Assembly (NCBI GenBank): GCA_034231615.1
Contig: CM067311.1
Span: forward strand, 21,022,173 to 21,086,172
DNA length: 64,000 bases
Direction of reading: 5' to 3'
DNA from: Meghimatium bilineatum
Taxonomy: Eukaryota; Mollusca; Gastropoda; Stylommatophora; Philomycidae
The notes beneath the pieces were generated by a model. It was not told the DNA's origin and did no database searches. It saw only the letters and a list, made by a program, of their open reading frames with translations. Positions 1 to 12,900 of the stretch are shown piece after piece (position 1 is the first letter of the stretch; each line of letters opens with the position of its first letter). A program made the translations under genes and the position numbers.

Positions 1-637
1 ACGCTGGCTCCATAAATATACATGGGGGAACCACTGCATCCGAGCCATCCAAGTCATGTGAAGCAGGAAGCCTATTGGCGCTGCAAAGTCTATTTAAAAA
101 AAAACACAAAAAACCGTCAGTCACCACATGCTACGTAACTGTATGGTTCAGCACTTCATAGCCGCCCCAATTGATAAGAAAGTGGCCAGAAGAAATATGA
201 TAATAGGTACGTGGTGTCGCCCACGGGCCACTGAGAATGGCACAAGAGAAAGAGCGGACATAGTCCTAAGCAATGGAAATGGAGAAAGTAGACAAAGTAT
301 GACAAAGAATCTAAAGGAGAAGAGGATGAAGCATAGGTGAAATAACCCGTAGAAAGAGAGTAGAGTGGGGTAGCGAGGGATACAGATCAAACCGACGTAC
401 CCAACCGCAACAGGCCCACCCCGGATGAAGCTGCACCAGTCCCAAGGCGTAACAACACACCAATCGCAACGTGGCATGTCACCGTAACCCCAAACCCTGG
501 GTGGGGCCCCAGGCCGAGCCACCACAATAGAGAGCAACAGTATCAAGTAGGTGAGCAGGAAGAAATAAGGGAAAGGCAGAGGGAAAGACTAGGAGCAACA
601 GGGAGGCAGAGCAGTGGGGACAAAAGGGGGTAAGAGA
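1..637. other. Unassigned stretch
   Basis: No coding or repeat homology recognised. It lies directly downstream of the minus-strand PLE coding fragment, so part of it may be that element's 3-prime untranslated region; this is inference. Confidence 0.3.
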
Positions 638-1564
638 TTATTGAAAATATAACTGGTCATTGATGCCATGGGGTTTAAGAGTGCCAAGATTGAGAATAAG
701 GCGGTTCTCTAATGAGAAACGTTGCTGGTCACCAGAGTGGCAAGAGACCAGGCCAGTGACCTGAATGTCCTGTGCCCCCCGGTGAGAATTGCTGTTGAAG
801 TGGAGGGCCACCAGACAAGATCCACAGTTACGGATATCCCGTAAGTGTTCGGCAAACCTAGTGGCTAAGAATCTACCCGTCTCACCAATGTACATCAGGT
901 TACAGCGTTTGCAAGTAATCACGCACACAACATTACGGGAGACACAGGAAAAAGTGTGGTGGATATGAAATACCGACTTAGGAAATCGGATAGAGGAGGT
1001 CAGGTAGACAAATGGGCACGGAGAGGTACCGGTAGGAGGTCCCGCCGGCCGGAAGTGAGAGTGAACCAGAGTGTCCCGTAGGTTCCTATATCGACGGAAA
1101 GCCACAATCGGTGGTTGTGGAAACGCCTCTTTGGTAAGACGATCAGATGAGAGGATAGAGAAGTCCCGTAGGAGGATCTTGAGAGCTGGAATATTATGAG
1201 GGTGGAAAGTAAGGATCAGTTTAGGACGAGTCGAAGGAAGCTGAGGAGTGCGTGATAAGGCATCAGCACGGGAGATAGGAAGGGCAGAGAGAAGGACATC
1301 CTCCGGATAAGCACGCCGGCGGAAGAAGTCAAACATATCATGGGCATGCTGAAGAAAGTCAGAGTCCTCCTGGCAAAGGCGACGGAGATGAAGAAGTTGA
1401 GAGAAGGGAAGGGAGTCACGGCATGAGCGAGGGTGAGAAGAGGAATATAGAAGGAAGCTGTGAGAGTCAGTCGGTTTATAATAGACCGAGGTAGAGAGCG
1501 AACCTGGACCAATAGAGATCTCATTTTGCTCTTCCCTTACATCATGATTGCTTGTCTGTAGCAT
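638..1564 (-). pseudogene. Penelope-like element fragment, RT C-terminus plus GIY-YIG endonuclease
   Basis: An open frame of 308 codons. Its N-terminal part has the post-catalytic reverse transcriptase region typical of PLEs (VYYKPTDSHSFLLYSSSHP). Its C-terminal third has a GIY-YIG nuclease (ITCKRCNLMYIGETGRFLATR, then FAEHLRDI) with the CxxC preceding YIGETG that is usual in animal PLEs. The catalytic YxDD part of the RT is missing, so it is 5-prime truncated. Frame is open but it cannot be autonomous. It is a different family from the copies at 25-29 kb and 61-64 kb, with similar domain order. Confidence 0.85.
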
Positions 1565-1821
1565 TCATATTCTCTGTTGCCACTTTTGAGGTGAGTATTT
1601 TTAATGTAATTTACTTGATACCATATCTTTTCCTTTGTTCATCTCACATTCTTCAATCTACTTTCTCCTCCCTACTTACTACTAGCTTCTCCACATACGT
1701 TTTTCTCACCTGTCATGCCTCCACATCTTTTCTTCCCTCATTACCTATCTGCTATTGTCCTCCTCATTATAACCCTTTTTGTCTAAATAAAAGATTTGTT
1801 TTATTATGGTCATTTGTTTGT

Positions 1822-1850
1822 CCTGATGAAGGCTTTATAGTCGAAACGTC
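1822..1850 (+). ncRNA. Hammerhead ribozyme motif of PLE type
   Basis: Core CTGATGA at 1823-1829, a 3 bp stem II (ggc 1831-1833, gtc 1840-1842) closing a short loop, then CGAAAC at 1842-1847 directly followed by GTC. PLEs are known to carry such minimal hammerheads with a one-base-pair stem III. It sits 260 bp upstream of the minus-strand PLE fragment but in the opposite orientation. Cleavage activity is not shown by sequence. Confidence 0.6.
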
Positions 1851-1864
1851 GTCTGTCTCTGTAT

Positions 1865-2290
1865 CTCGTTAAGTTGTTTTATGTTTTACTTTCGTAACAC
1901 ACCTACCTATTTTTGTATATCGTGACATTTTGCCCAGTGTTACCTCAGCCACCTACTTCCTGTTTAGGGTTGTTAACCTACACTGGTTGATTTAGTCTTG
2001 ACAATACCTTACTCTTGTATGACATGCCTTGTATATATGTTTTCGTCACTGTACCAGCACTTCATGATCTCTTACAGTGGTTCTTATTCTGTTCATTGCC
2101 ACAGATCCTATAAATGTATTTTTTTCTTCCATCGGATACAAAATATTCCATATATGAAAATGTTGAATAATTAAAAATCAATGTTACTGACATTAGTCTA
2201 ATTGTGTGAATATTATCTAAATTAATTTGTGAAGTATTTGTAACTCTTTAATTCAATTTACCAGTATATCTCTCAATCTATCTTTTTATT
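1865..2290. other. AT-rich intronic stretch, nothing recognised
   Basis: No open frame, repeat boundary or splice-compatible XPO4 peptide is seen. Confidence 0.4.
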
Positions 2291-2299
2291 AACTGTCAA

Positions 2300-2400
2300 A
2301 GTCAGATGTGTTGCGCCATTGGCGCAACTAAAATTACAACAAAATAAATCTTAATTTTCTGGACTAGATCCTGCTGTAGGACAATTGTCCTGTTACAAGA
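2300..2400 (-). repeat. SINE-like fragment, variant 2
   Basis: Contains cagatgtgttgcgccattgg and the complement of ctagtccagaaaat, words that recur at 14225-14345 (same strand), 22800-22930 and 35000-35110 (opposite strand) in the same order. It looks like a truncated member of the dispersed repeat family also seen as variant 1. Boundaries are approximate. Confidence 0.5.
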
Positions 2401-2416
2401 GAGAGAGAGAGAGAGA
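2398..2416. repeat. (GA)n microsatellite
   Basis: About nine GA units following the SINE-like fragment. Confidence 0.9.
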
Positions 2417-2593
2417 TGAACTGGAAGTTTGATAATGAAGCTGACAAACAAATATCTCTTTATTGAAACTTACAATTTCACAAAAAACTTCTTTTGAACA
2501 GCAGACATCCTGATAGAGAATCTAACTTCTACGGATCAGTGACTCTCAAGCTAAGAACTGTAATCTTCTTCTTCATCATTCTTCAGTCAGATA

Positions 2594-3808
2594 TCAGGTT
2601 GCAGCACCAATAGCTTCAATGAATTGTGTGATTTGCTTAAGGTCATCAATGGAACCCCTCAAGTCTGGAAGCAGTGCCACCTCAATAGGCCATATTTTCT
2701 CTCTCTTTTCTTGGTAGAGTTGACAGGCATGAAGAATGTGTTCTGCAGTCTCTGGGCTCAATCCACAGTTGCACAGGTCTGTCTCACCAATGTTCAGCTT
2801 TTGGAACATGTGACTTCTCAGTCTGTTGTGGCCAGTTTGTAGTCTGAAGATGATGGTTTGTTCTTTGCGGGACATTTGGTGGTAGGGGTCGTTTGGTTCT
2901 GCAGTTGGGTGCATCTGCTTCCACCTTTTCTTATATTCTGCTTTTAACGTGGTCTTAAATTCATAGTATGTATTATCATTTTCTATTTGTTCCAGTGATC
3001 CCCCTTTCCTTGCCAGGAGATCAGTGTTTTCATTTCCAGGTATGCCACAGTGACCAGGGATCCACTGCAGTACTGTTTCTTTGGTAGTACTGCTGAGGTG
3101 TAGTAGGCAGGCCATAAGTTCATTCATGCTCATGTTCTTTGGATCTTTCAATGCCTGCAACACTGACTTTGCATCTGTTATAAAGACTACATGCCTGTTG
3201 TGACTCGGCAAGCAATTTATGAGCATTTTGGCTGCCTCAATTATGGCTTCCATTTCTGCTTTGAAATTTATGGAATGTTTGCCTGTGGGTATGGATTTAT
3301 CTATTTCTTTTCCATCTGGTGTTACTATATATATTCCCGATCCTCCATCTAATACTGCTTTTTTCGCTGATCCATCTGTACATACATGTATCCATATATC
3401 CTTTGGGTATGCTTTCTGTATGTGATTCTTAGTTGTCTCTTTTAGTACTTGTATAGTAGTTTCTGTTTTTGAAATAATACTTGTTATATTGTCCATAATT
3501 CTTGAGAAGTTTTTCCTGACCCAGGTTGGGTATGTGTTAAAGGAGTTTAGTGGTTTTAGGTTTTGTAGGTCTGTATCTCTAAGTGATTTGTGGAGCTGTT
3601 TTACTGGAGTGTAGAAAGCTACCTCTTTTGAGTCACTCCTTTGTAGGTCTGCTTAGTCTTTGGTTAATTTGATGACTCTCCAAACATTTGAACTTTGCAT
3701 ACTGTGTGAGGATTTTTTCATTTCTTCTTTCTTCCATTGATGGCAAACCTGTGCATGTTTCCAAGAACTGTAGTCTATTAACAACAAAATTACTCCTGTA
3801 ATCCATGA
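2594..3808 (-). pseudogene. LINE 3-prime fragment with RNase H and zinc knuckle
   Basis: The open frame 2594-3496 encodes an RNase H domain: CTDGSA, FKAEMEAI, TDAKSVLQAL and WIPGHCGIPGNENTD carry the expected acidic residues and the histidine. After it comes a Cys-His knuckle (CNCGLSPETAEHILHAC). Upstream LINE sequence can be followed to about 3808 across one stop and one frameshift; the RT core is missing, so it is 5-prime truncated. RNase H after RT places it in the I/Jockey-type groups. It abuts exon A of XPO4, leaving about 20 bp of intron before the acceptor. Confidence 0.85.
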
Positions 3809-3828
3809 TTTTATTGTTTCATTTACAG

Positions 3829-3985
3829 CAATCAGACCTCAAGAGAGTTTTTATGTTTTCCTTACAAGTCCTGAATGAAATTGAAGCTCAGCCTAGTCCT
3901 TTGAGCAGGGAGGCAACTGCATTCTTAAACCGTATTTTGTGTATTGCAGAACAAGTGTTGAATTGGGAGTTCACACCTCGAGGAG
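3829..3985 (+). CDS. XPO4: XPO4 exon A
   Basis: Acceptor tttcatttacag precedes 3829 and donor gtttgt follows 3985. It starts on a codon boundary and ends after one base of a codon. The peptide begins QSDLKRVFMFSLQVLNE and ends AEQVLNWEFTPRG, matching the XPO4 stretch that ends NQVLSWNFLPP in vertebrates. Earlier exons are not found upstream. Confidence 0.9.
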
Positions 3986-6900
3986 GTTTGTATTCTTTGT
4001 TTCACATCCTTATCTGTCTTGAGAAAAATGTTTCCATGGCCTTTTAAAAATATTTTGTAATGGGAGTACTGTTTCCATAAGATGGGTCACTAGTTACTTT
4101 TTTTCCTATAAAATAGTCACGGGTCTGATTCTATTAAATAGGGTCATGGCTTGAAAAGGTTGAAGATTTTTAGAGCAGTGTTTTTCAAAGATGTTGTTTT
4201 GTGGAACCATCAGTTTGTTTCTAAATATGCCAGGGACTGGCATCAGTGTTGGAAGTCAAAGGTCTTATATGATGTATATAAGGACTTGCACTGATGACAT
4301 GTGGACCACCACTTTGAGAAGCACTGCTTTAGAGGGAAGGCATGTAAATGCTTAGTCTAAAGAGTGACTTGTTATTATTTCTATGTTTCAGTGAGGATGA
4401 ATACACACTCCTTCAATGCAAATCTAAATGCCACCCTGAAACCACCAGAGAGCTGGAGAGATGTGCTGCTAGATAGGAACACACTGTCACTGTTTTTTAG
4501 GGTATGAAAATCCAAGTGTGCCGCATTCTACAATATAGACATATATTAACATATAAACATAAAGTGAAATTGATATTGTAGTTCTATATAGAACATTGGA
4601 TTTAAACATAAAAATTTAGAGGATTCAAATTCCTTATTAACAATCTTGTCTCCATTATAAAGATTGGCTTACAGTGGCTTTTGATTTTCTTTGGTAAAAC
4701 TCATGCTTTGTTGCATAAAAACTGCAATACTTTTGGTCTGTTACTGTCTTTTGTAAATCTGCCATACTTTGCCTATTTTCATCCGCTATAAATCTCATAC
4801 TTTGTCTGTTGCTATCTTTTTGTAAACCTGCGATATTTTTTGCATCCAGTTGTGCATTATAAATCTACCTTGCACTGCATGTTACTATACATTGTAAATC
4901 TTACAGACTATGCTTATTACTGTACATTATAAATCTGCCATACTATGCCTTTTGTACATTGTAAATCTGCCATACAGATATAAACAAAAATTTGTTAAAG
5001 TATTAACAAAAGTGAGCATGACATACTAGCAACACAACACAAGAACAGACAATGTTTCAACTGGAAAGCTTTCTTCAGGATGAAAAACTGGGAACAAATA
5101 AAAAAAACTTACATGAGAACACACATATAATATGGCAAGGATGTGAGACATGGAAAGGAGGAGAAGGATGAAGAAGACAAATATCAAGGATGAGAGTGAT
5201 AGGTAAAGTACGAGGTTAAGGAGATGTTAAAGCGTGATGTTTAACATGTGAAGAGAGATGGAAAACAAGTCAGAGAAGAGGAAAGAAGAAAAATAGACCA
5301 CTTAAAAGGAGTAGAAAAAGAGTCCAGGGAGATGAGGATAAAAATGAGGAGATAAAAAGTGAAACGAAAGTTTAACTTGTTCACAAAACCTGTTGTAGTC
5401 TTGCTATAATTCCAGAAGTGGAGATAAAGAATGTACCAGGGATGCCGGAAGAAATGACCAGATAGGTCTTTTCCAGGGAAAAAGAAAAGTATGCGCAAGA
5501 AACATCTACATCACACAGGCATGCAGAAAGAATGTGGTCCTGATTATGCTGAACTGTAGAGAATAGAAGACACTGATATGACATGATCAGATGACTTCAT
5601 CACTAGTTTATGCACTAACAAACCCAATGATTGGACATGTTTCCATGATACTTTCATTTTTTTTACATCATCATCATCATCAAGTGCTGTCTCCGCAACG
5701 AAGGTTGGCTGCAACGTATCTCCAACATCTCCTGTCTCTTGTCTTGGTGGTGCACTCTGCTAGACTGTAACCTGTCCATCGTGTAATGTTACTCTCCCAT
5801 GTGTATCTCTGCCTACCTCTTGCTCGCTTCCCTTTGACTTTACCCTCAAGTAAGGTCTTCAATAGGGTGTCATGTCTTTTAATGTGTCCAAAGTATTTTA
5901 TTTGCCTGATCTTTATTTCTCTTAGTAGTTCTTTCTTCATATTAAGTGTCTTTAGCACCTCTTTATTTGTTTTCTTCTCTTTCCATGATGTTCTCCCTAT
6001 TCTTCTATATACCCACATCTCAAAGGCATCAATTTTGTCTTCTAATTGTTTATTTAGTGTCCATGTTTCTGAGCCATACATTAATATGGAATAGATGTAG
6101 CATTTTATAATTCTCATTTTTAACTTGTTTGTAATTTGTTTAGATATTAATCATTTCCTCATATAATTTTTTTACATATATAACTTTAAATACATTTTCC
6201 AGCTGCTAATTCTAACTCTTGTCTCTTTTCTTCTCCAGATTCACCAGAAAGCCAGATTTAATAACGACATGGCGCATCACTCCATGCAGTGCCTTGTACA
6301 GCTTGCATCGCTCAATGGCATAATATTTCATAAAGATACTCAGTTTCATTATTTGGCCCATTACATTGAAGGACTTCTTCACATGCTGTCTCAGTACGTA
6401 AACTGTTTTGACTTGTTTCAATTTCTTCTTCTTTTGAGTTTATTCTCAAACTTCTACAGATCTAGATGTGGTCCAGTGAATGTAATGCATTGTGTCATGG
6501 TTTACAGCTTAGCTGCGATATCTGTGTCTTTTGTCCTACATCTGACCAGCATAGCTTCTGGGTCACTTTGACCCTCTATGGGATGGGACACCCAACTCTA
6601 CCCCAAAACCTCCTTAATTGTCTCCTGGGAAGGTAAACAGTGTTGCTATACTTTACTTCCCTTTCAGGCCCTTATGACACACTGTTCTCAATATCTGATT
6701 CGTTTATTCATTCTCACATAAATAGATTTGAGATAACGTGTTAACTTATCAACACCGAACTTGAATTGAACAGCTATACACTGATAGGTTTATTAAGACA
6801 TGCATCAGAGCAAGCTATATGCTTGTCGGTGTGTGATGTTGAACACATGCACTTATCACGGTATTATAAAGATCTCCATCATAAAGTGCTCAAGCTGTTT

Positions 6901-9900
6901 ATCATGTGTTCATGAGGCTGAAATCTGACACGCATTTTTTAGAATGAAATTATATGACCTGAGTGATACAGTCAGTAGGCAGTTTGCTGCTCTGTTGAAA
7001 TGCAAAGTGTACATTTGAGGAAAACTTTAGTTTAATGAAGTTGATCCTCATAATCTTCTGTGTCCCAATAGGGGGCCATGGAGGAAAAAAGGTTGAGAAC
7101 TACTGCTATGAGCATTAAGCTCAGCAGCTCTAGATAATAAACAATATTAACATGTGTATCCTTCACAATCTGATGAAAGAGATTGCGCACGTTTGGGTAT
7201 ACCCAGAATAGAATGAAGTGGATTCTGTTAACTAAAGATTGTTTCTATTTTTATTTCCCAATATGTTGTTTTAATGTATTGTAAACTGTAAATATGATTG
7301 AGAATAAGATTTGTTTTCATAAATAAAATATTGACATGCCAATTTGTATAATGTAAATCAGTTTCTATTTTCAGTATTGATCTACAAGAACATGAAAACT
7401 TTGGTGTTGCTTCCATTTTCAAAAATCTGCTTCTAATGTTTACTGTACAGAACTTTAATAGCATCGATGCTCTTCTATTTAAGTCTTTCATTCAAACATT
7501 CACATCTCTCACTTGTACTGTTGGCAGACTGGCTGCTCAAGAAGAATCGGTAAGTGTGACCAGTTTCAAATCTTTTATTAAAGTAGGATTTTGGGGACTG
7601 AGGGTGTTAACATTTGTAGTATATCATGTATGTTGTTGTTATTCTTGATATCCAATTGCTGCTGAGTTGATCTACTCTGTGCAGAGTAATGCCATTTTTA
7701 TAGATGTGCATGTCTTCTGAAGTTGATTTAGCAATCCATATAGTGCGCTAATGACTGTTCACAGTGTTTGCAAAAGTTTTTTCTGCAGTTAAGAGGGAAG
7801 GGCTGTCAATAAGGAGGTGTTGGGATGAGAGCATTGTCTATTCGTGAGTAGTTGCTGGTGGTTGATATTGTTTTAACCTTTAGGGCCCTGAATTAAAAAT
7901 TAAGAAACATCCCCTTGGGCCTGAATTCTTTTTTGGAAAATTTGCGTTATTGATGGTGGGTGTTTTGAAAATGTGATAACTTTTTTGTTTTAAAAGATAT
8001 CAAAATAATTTTTGCATATCTAAATAAAGGAGTGAATATAGTCATGTTTTTTGTTGTTGTATGTATGATATGACAGTTGTGAGCAAGTTGTGAAGTTGAA
8101 AATTCGGGGGGGGGGGGGGGGGGGAATCGCAAACCGCCATTTTCAAATCGCACATATAACTTCTTGACGACCCTAATACTTGAGCAATGCGTGGAATCAT
8201 TGATAAAATCCTCATAAATACCTATACTTATTATTTATATATATATTGTTTTATATCAAAACCAATATAATATGAACTAAAAAAAACTAATAAAACGTGA
8301 AGAAATTTCATATAACGTCCGTCCGGTAAACACTAGGTCTATCCCGACACGCAGCATAATTATTGTCTATGCACACACGTGGCCCCCCTGATACATATTA
8401 TTTTTGTGTTTTTGAACGACTACACAAACATTCATATCAAATAACAACATATTAAACACAAAAAACAACAATTAAAACATGTAGTGTATAAGAAATCGCA
8501 TATAACGTCCGTCCGGTAAACACTAAGTCTAGCCCGACACGCAGAGTAATTATTGTCTATGCACACACGTGGCCCCCCCTGATACATATTATTTTTGTGT
8601 TTTTGAACGACTACACAAACATTCTTATCAAATAACAACATATTAAACATAAAAACCAACAATTAAAACATGTATTCACGATCACTTAGCCATGCCACGC
8701 GGTACTCAATTTGATAGTAAAATTTGGCTAAAAATGGCCAACGTCGTTCCAGAAATTCGTTGACAAAACCAGCCGGCTTTCTCTCTTCTTGCAGTCGTAA
8801 TGAGTAAAGGAATTTGACCTTTAAACTGCGACGTATTCCTAGCTTCGTTTGGCGTGTTTTATATGTCACGGGATCATTACTTTGTGAAGTTCCGTACTCG
8901 GGAATTGGGTGATGTCCTATGTAGCGGGATTGCGCCTGCAGGCGCAATGGAGCTATGCTCATAGGCGCAATATTGCGACCGCAGAGTCGTAAAGGTTAAC
9001 GGCTATTGACTCTAGAATGTCTTGTTCAAAACTGAAAGATAAGGGATAGATTTCTCCTGCAGAGTATATTTATATTGGCATTGTCATGTGGTCTTGACAT
9101 GTCACTAAATACATTTAAATCAATCTAATTCTTTAATCAAAATAGATTGTTGATGACTGAGACATGTTGATAATATTTGTAGCATATCCTATATAGAGAA
9201 GACAATGAACAAAGAGGTTATGACAACACTTTGATGGAAAAAAACTATTTAAAGGAAATAAAAATCAAACAAATATATTTTGTGCATATTAAAAGACATG
9301 ATGATACTTTGTTGAAGACCTTACTTGAAAGCAGAGTTGAGAGGAAGCATGCTAGAGGAAAGCAGAGTTGAGAGGAAGCATGCTAGAGGAAAGCAGAGAT
9401 ACAAGTGGGATGGAAATATCACAAGATGGACAGGATAGACTATCAGAGTGCACCACAAAGACTAGAGGATATTGCAGCTAATTTCCGATGCGGAGACGGC
9501 ACATGATAATGATGATGCCTTTTGCAACCACCTTGCCCATGTGTTATACCATGATCTAAAATGGATGCAAAGAGTAGTGTCACCTGCCATGCACATTGTA
9601 AGAGGCAACTAAGGAAATTGACCCCCCCATGACCTACACAGTGATGAAGCCTGCTGAAGACCACGCATGGAATACTGATAGGGAACCAACCCTTCTATCT
9701 GCAACATAATTTGAGATTGCAAGAAAGTCGCCGCAAAGTAATGTAAAAGTCTGTTGTACTAATAGACTACCTAGTTTATGGCACTGTACCCTTTAGCAAC
9801 ATTGAATCAAGCAGTCCTATGGGCCTTGAAAAATTTCTGGATTACCTCTCCATCACAAAAAGGAATGACAGAAATACCAATATGGAGCTGAAATTAAAAC

Positions 9901-12900
9901 TCTACCACCTGGCATAAGGAATTAGAGTGACAAACTAATACTCACTTGGGAAGTACATCATCATCATCCGCGTTAGCGCACTGGCTTCGCATATGAGTGG
10001 TCCTGGGTTTATTCCCTAGTTGTGGCGGAAATGTTTTTCAGATCGCAACGGCTCCTGGGTCGACCCAGCCTTAAATGAGTACCGTAAATGATTAATCCGG
10101 GAAGTTAAGACTGTAAGGGAGAGGAGATGGCTACCGCCCTCATTTGCAGAGCCTCTGGAATGTGAGATCGCTAACATCTCACACCCCTACGGCATTAATA
10201 AATGCTATGGGTTACTTTACTTTTTTTTTTACATCATCATCTGTTCTCACAGACTTCATACTTTTAATAATGGTAATGAATATATATACTAATATAATAT
10301 GATTGTATCATTACTGTAATGGTAATGATGATATATTCTCAATATAATATTGTATCATTACTATAATGGTAATTATGATATATTCCCAATATAATATTAT
10401 TGTATCATTACTATAATGGTAATTATCCATTGTAGTATTTCAGTGGGCAAAAGCTTTAGCTAGTGGTGCCCATCTCCTCTCCAGCTGTCCTTCTGATGTG
10501 GTTATATGCATGTGTCTTCACTCTCCATCTCCATTGCACTTTGCTGATGTTGACACTACATCACATTTGAACTTCGCGCTGAGCGCATCACTACCAATTC
10601 ACTAGGTCTCAACCTTACTTCGTACGCATCCACATTAAGACTTCTAAACTTGGTAATACTTTCACTATGTTGTTATCTTTTAATCCACTAACAAGTAACC
10701 TTCAAGATATTATCCCGAATTGACATATTTTCCACTGCACACTAATTCACTGAATATAATACATAACATAGATCCCTGCTTCACAGAATTAAAACACAAC
10801 GCCAACGAGATGGCTTTTGCGTCCTTGTCAAGGCTAACTGTGATTTGGAAAAGCAACATCAGTGTTGGAGTGAAAATCAAACTGTATAGGTCGCTGGTGC
10901 TTTCTATTGTGTTGTATGGTTGTGAGAGTTGGACACTCACTGCAGACATGGAGAGAAGATTACAGGCTTTCCAGTATAAATGCTACAGAAGAATTCTACG
11001 AATTTCCTATAGGGAACATAAGACCAATGTGTACGTAAGAAATAAAGTAGAGATGTGTACAGGTGTCCAGGAGCCATTGCTCTCAATAGTGAAACGACGA
11101 AAACTAGCATGGTTCGGACATGTATGCAGGCACGATTCCTTGTCAAAAACAATACTGCAGGGAACTGTCGAGGGTGGAAGAAGCAGAGAAGGACAAATAA
11201 AGACATGGACAGACAACATCAAGGAATGGACAGGGCTAGATATTTCCACACTCATCCGCATCGCTGAGGATAGAATTCGCTGGAGGACTCTACAATGTGG
11301 TACCCCTACGACCCTTAAGGGTTATGGGTTTATTGATTGATTGATAATGGTAATGAAGATATATCACAATATAATTTATAATCTTATTGTGTCATTACTA
11401 TAATGGTAAGTAAGATATACTCCCAATATAATTTTATTGCCAAACAAATTCTACTTCTTTGCTGTATAGATGCACAAAGATGACACTGTCTTCATGGAGT
11501 CATATGAAAAACTCCTGGAGTCATGGACATGTTTTACAAAGGACATGAGTTCCCTTCCTCCAGGAACTCTAGTGACTCCAGCAACAGAGATCTTTAACTC
11601 ATACATGCAGTGCCACTTGACTGCCCCTGATGGTATTCGCAGTACTGTAAGTGAAATATTGTCTAATTATTTCTGTTTATTATTTGTGTTGTTAATTATT
11701 TAAAAGAAAATATGTTTAATCCAAATAGTTCCTGTATTAATTTCTTATTATCATTTTTGTCATAATAGAATCTGCTAAAAATGTTTTCTCATTGGTACCC
11801 AAGCTTATGAGGAGCACGGTAGCCTAGTGGATAGTGAGCTTGATTGCTATCATCTGGTTACAGCGTGCCAGGTTCGAAACCACGTCCGGACATAAAAAAA
11901 TCCGGTTTGTGATTTCTCACTTGACACGACCACTCCTCCAGTCGACTCAGCTGTAAATGAGTACCTGACGCATGGGTTAGGGGAAGGTAAAAAAAACAGC
12001 AAGGAAGGGAACTGGCCACCCCACCTAATAGTTGCTGCGGCTTAGTACATGAAGAGTTATCTTCATCCCCGACGACAGATGCCATGGGACCTACCTTTAC
12101 CTTTACCCAAGCTTACAGAATAAGCTATCGCTTTCAAGCTGTAAAGTCAACACACAACCATAAATAGGAAATCATTAATAAATTCCTAGGGAGACAGTGT
12201 ATGTTGGTACCTTGTGGTGATTAACAAGGGAGATGACAACATCATTGATTTTGATCACAGCACATGCTGTAAAAAAAGAACAGTCAAATACTGCATGTTT
12301 CCCATTAAGGAGTAGCAGGAAGGGATTTTGTAGCTGTGTGATAAAGGTTGCACGATCTTGCTGTCGCCACATCATGTACAGGTGATTTTTTTATTTACCC
12401 TCCAACAGAAAAAAAACCCAGTCCTTACTGAGGATCGAACTCTGGACCTCACTAATGTGATACCAATGCTCTAACCTCTCAGCCCTGCACCACATGAGCA
12501 AATACTAATAACTTTAAATTAAAATTTAAACATTTTCAGTCAGCAGTGACAAACCTTTTTGGCATTTTAGAAATGAAAATTTCATCAATAAACTTTTAAA
12601 AAAAGGCTTTTAGCTTTTCCTGTCTCCAGATATGTGGTGGATCCGTCAAACAACCTTGCATTTAACAAAATAGATGGTCCTGGAAGGAATTGTATCATAA
12701 ATATGATTAGATACAGCACATAATTGTTATTCATAATTTTACAATATTTCAGATTACAGACGATTCAGAAGATATTGATGAAATAGAAGAGGATGACAGA
12801 TGCAAATTTTCAGATCAGTTGAGTTGCATTGGCACACTTGGTCGCATCATTCCTGAACACACTGTGCCTCTGTTGTCAAAGTATGTATATCCAATGACAT

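Noticed and set aside
148-546. Minus-strand ORF of 132 codons
   Set aside because: No recognisable domain; probably noise in a PLE 3-prime region.
8106-8124. G run as a possible G-quadruplex regulatory element
   Set aside because: A homopolymer inside a repeat whose relative at 31060-31080 lacks it; its length may also be a sequencing artefact.
12400-12495. Possible tRNA gene on the minus strand
   Set aside because: A and B box words are present but acceptor and anticodon stems do not pair convincingly; more likely a SINE head.
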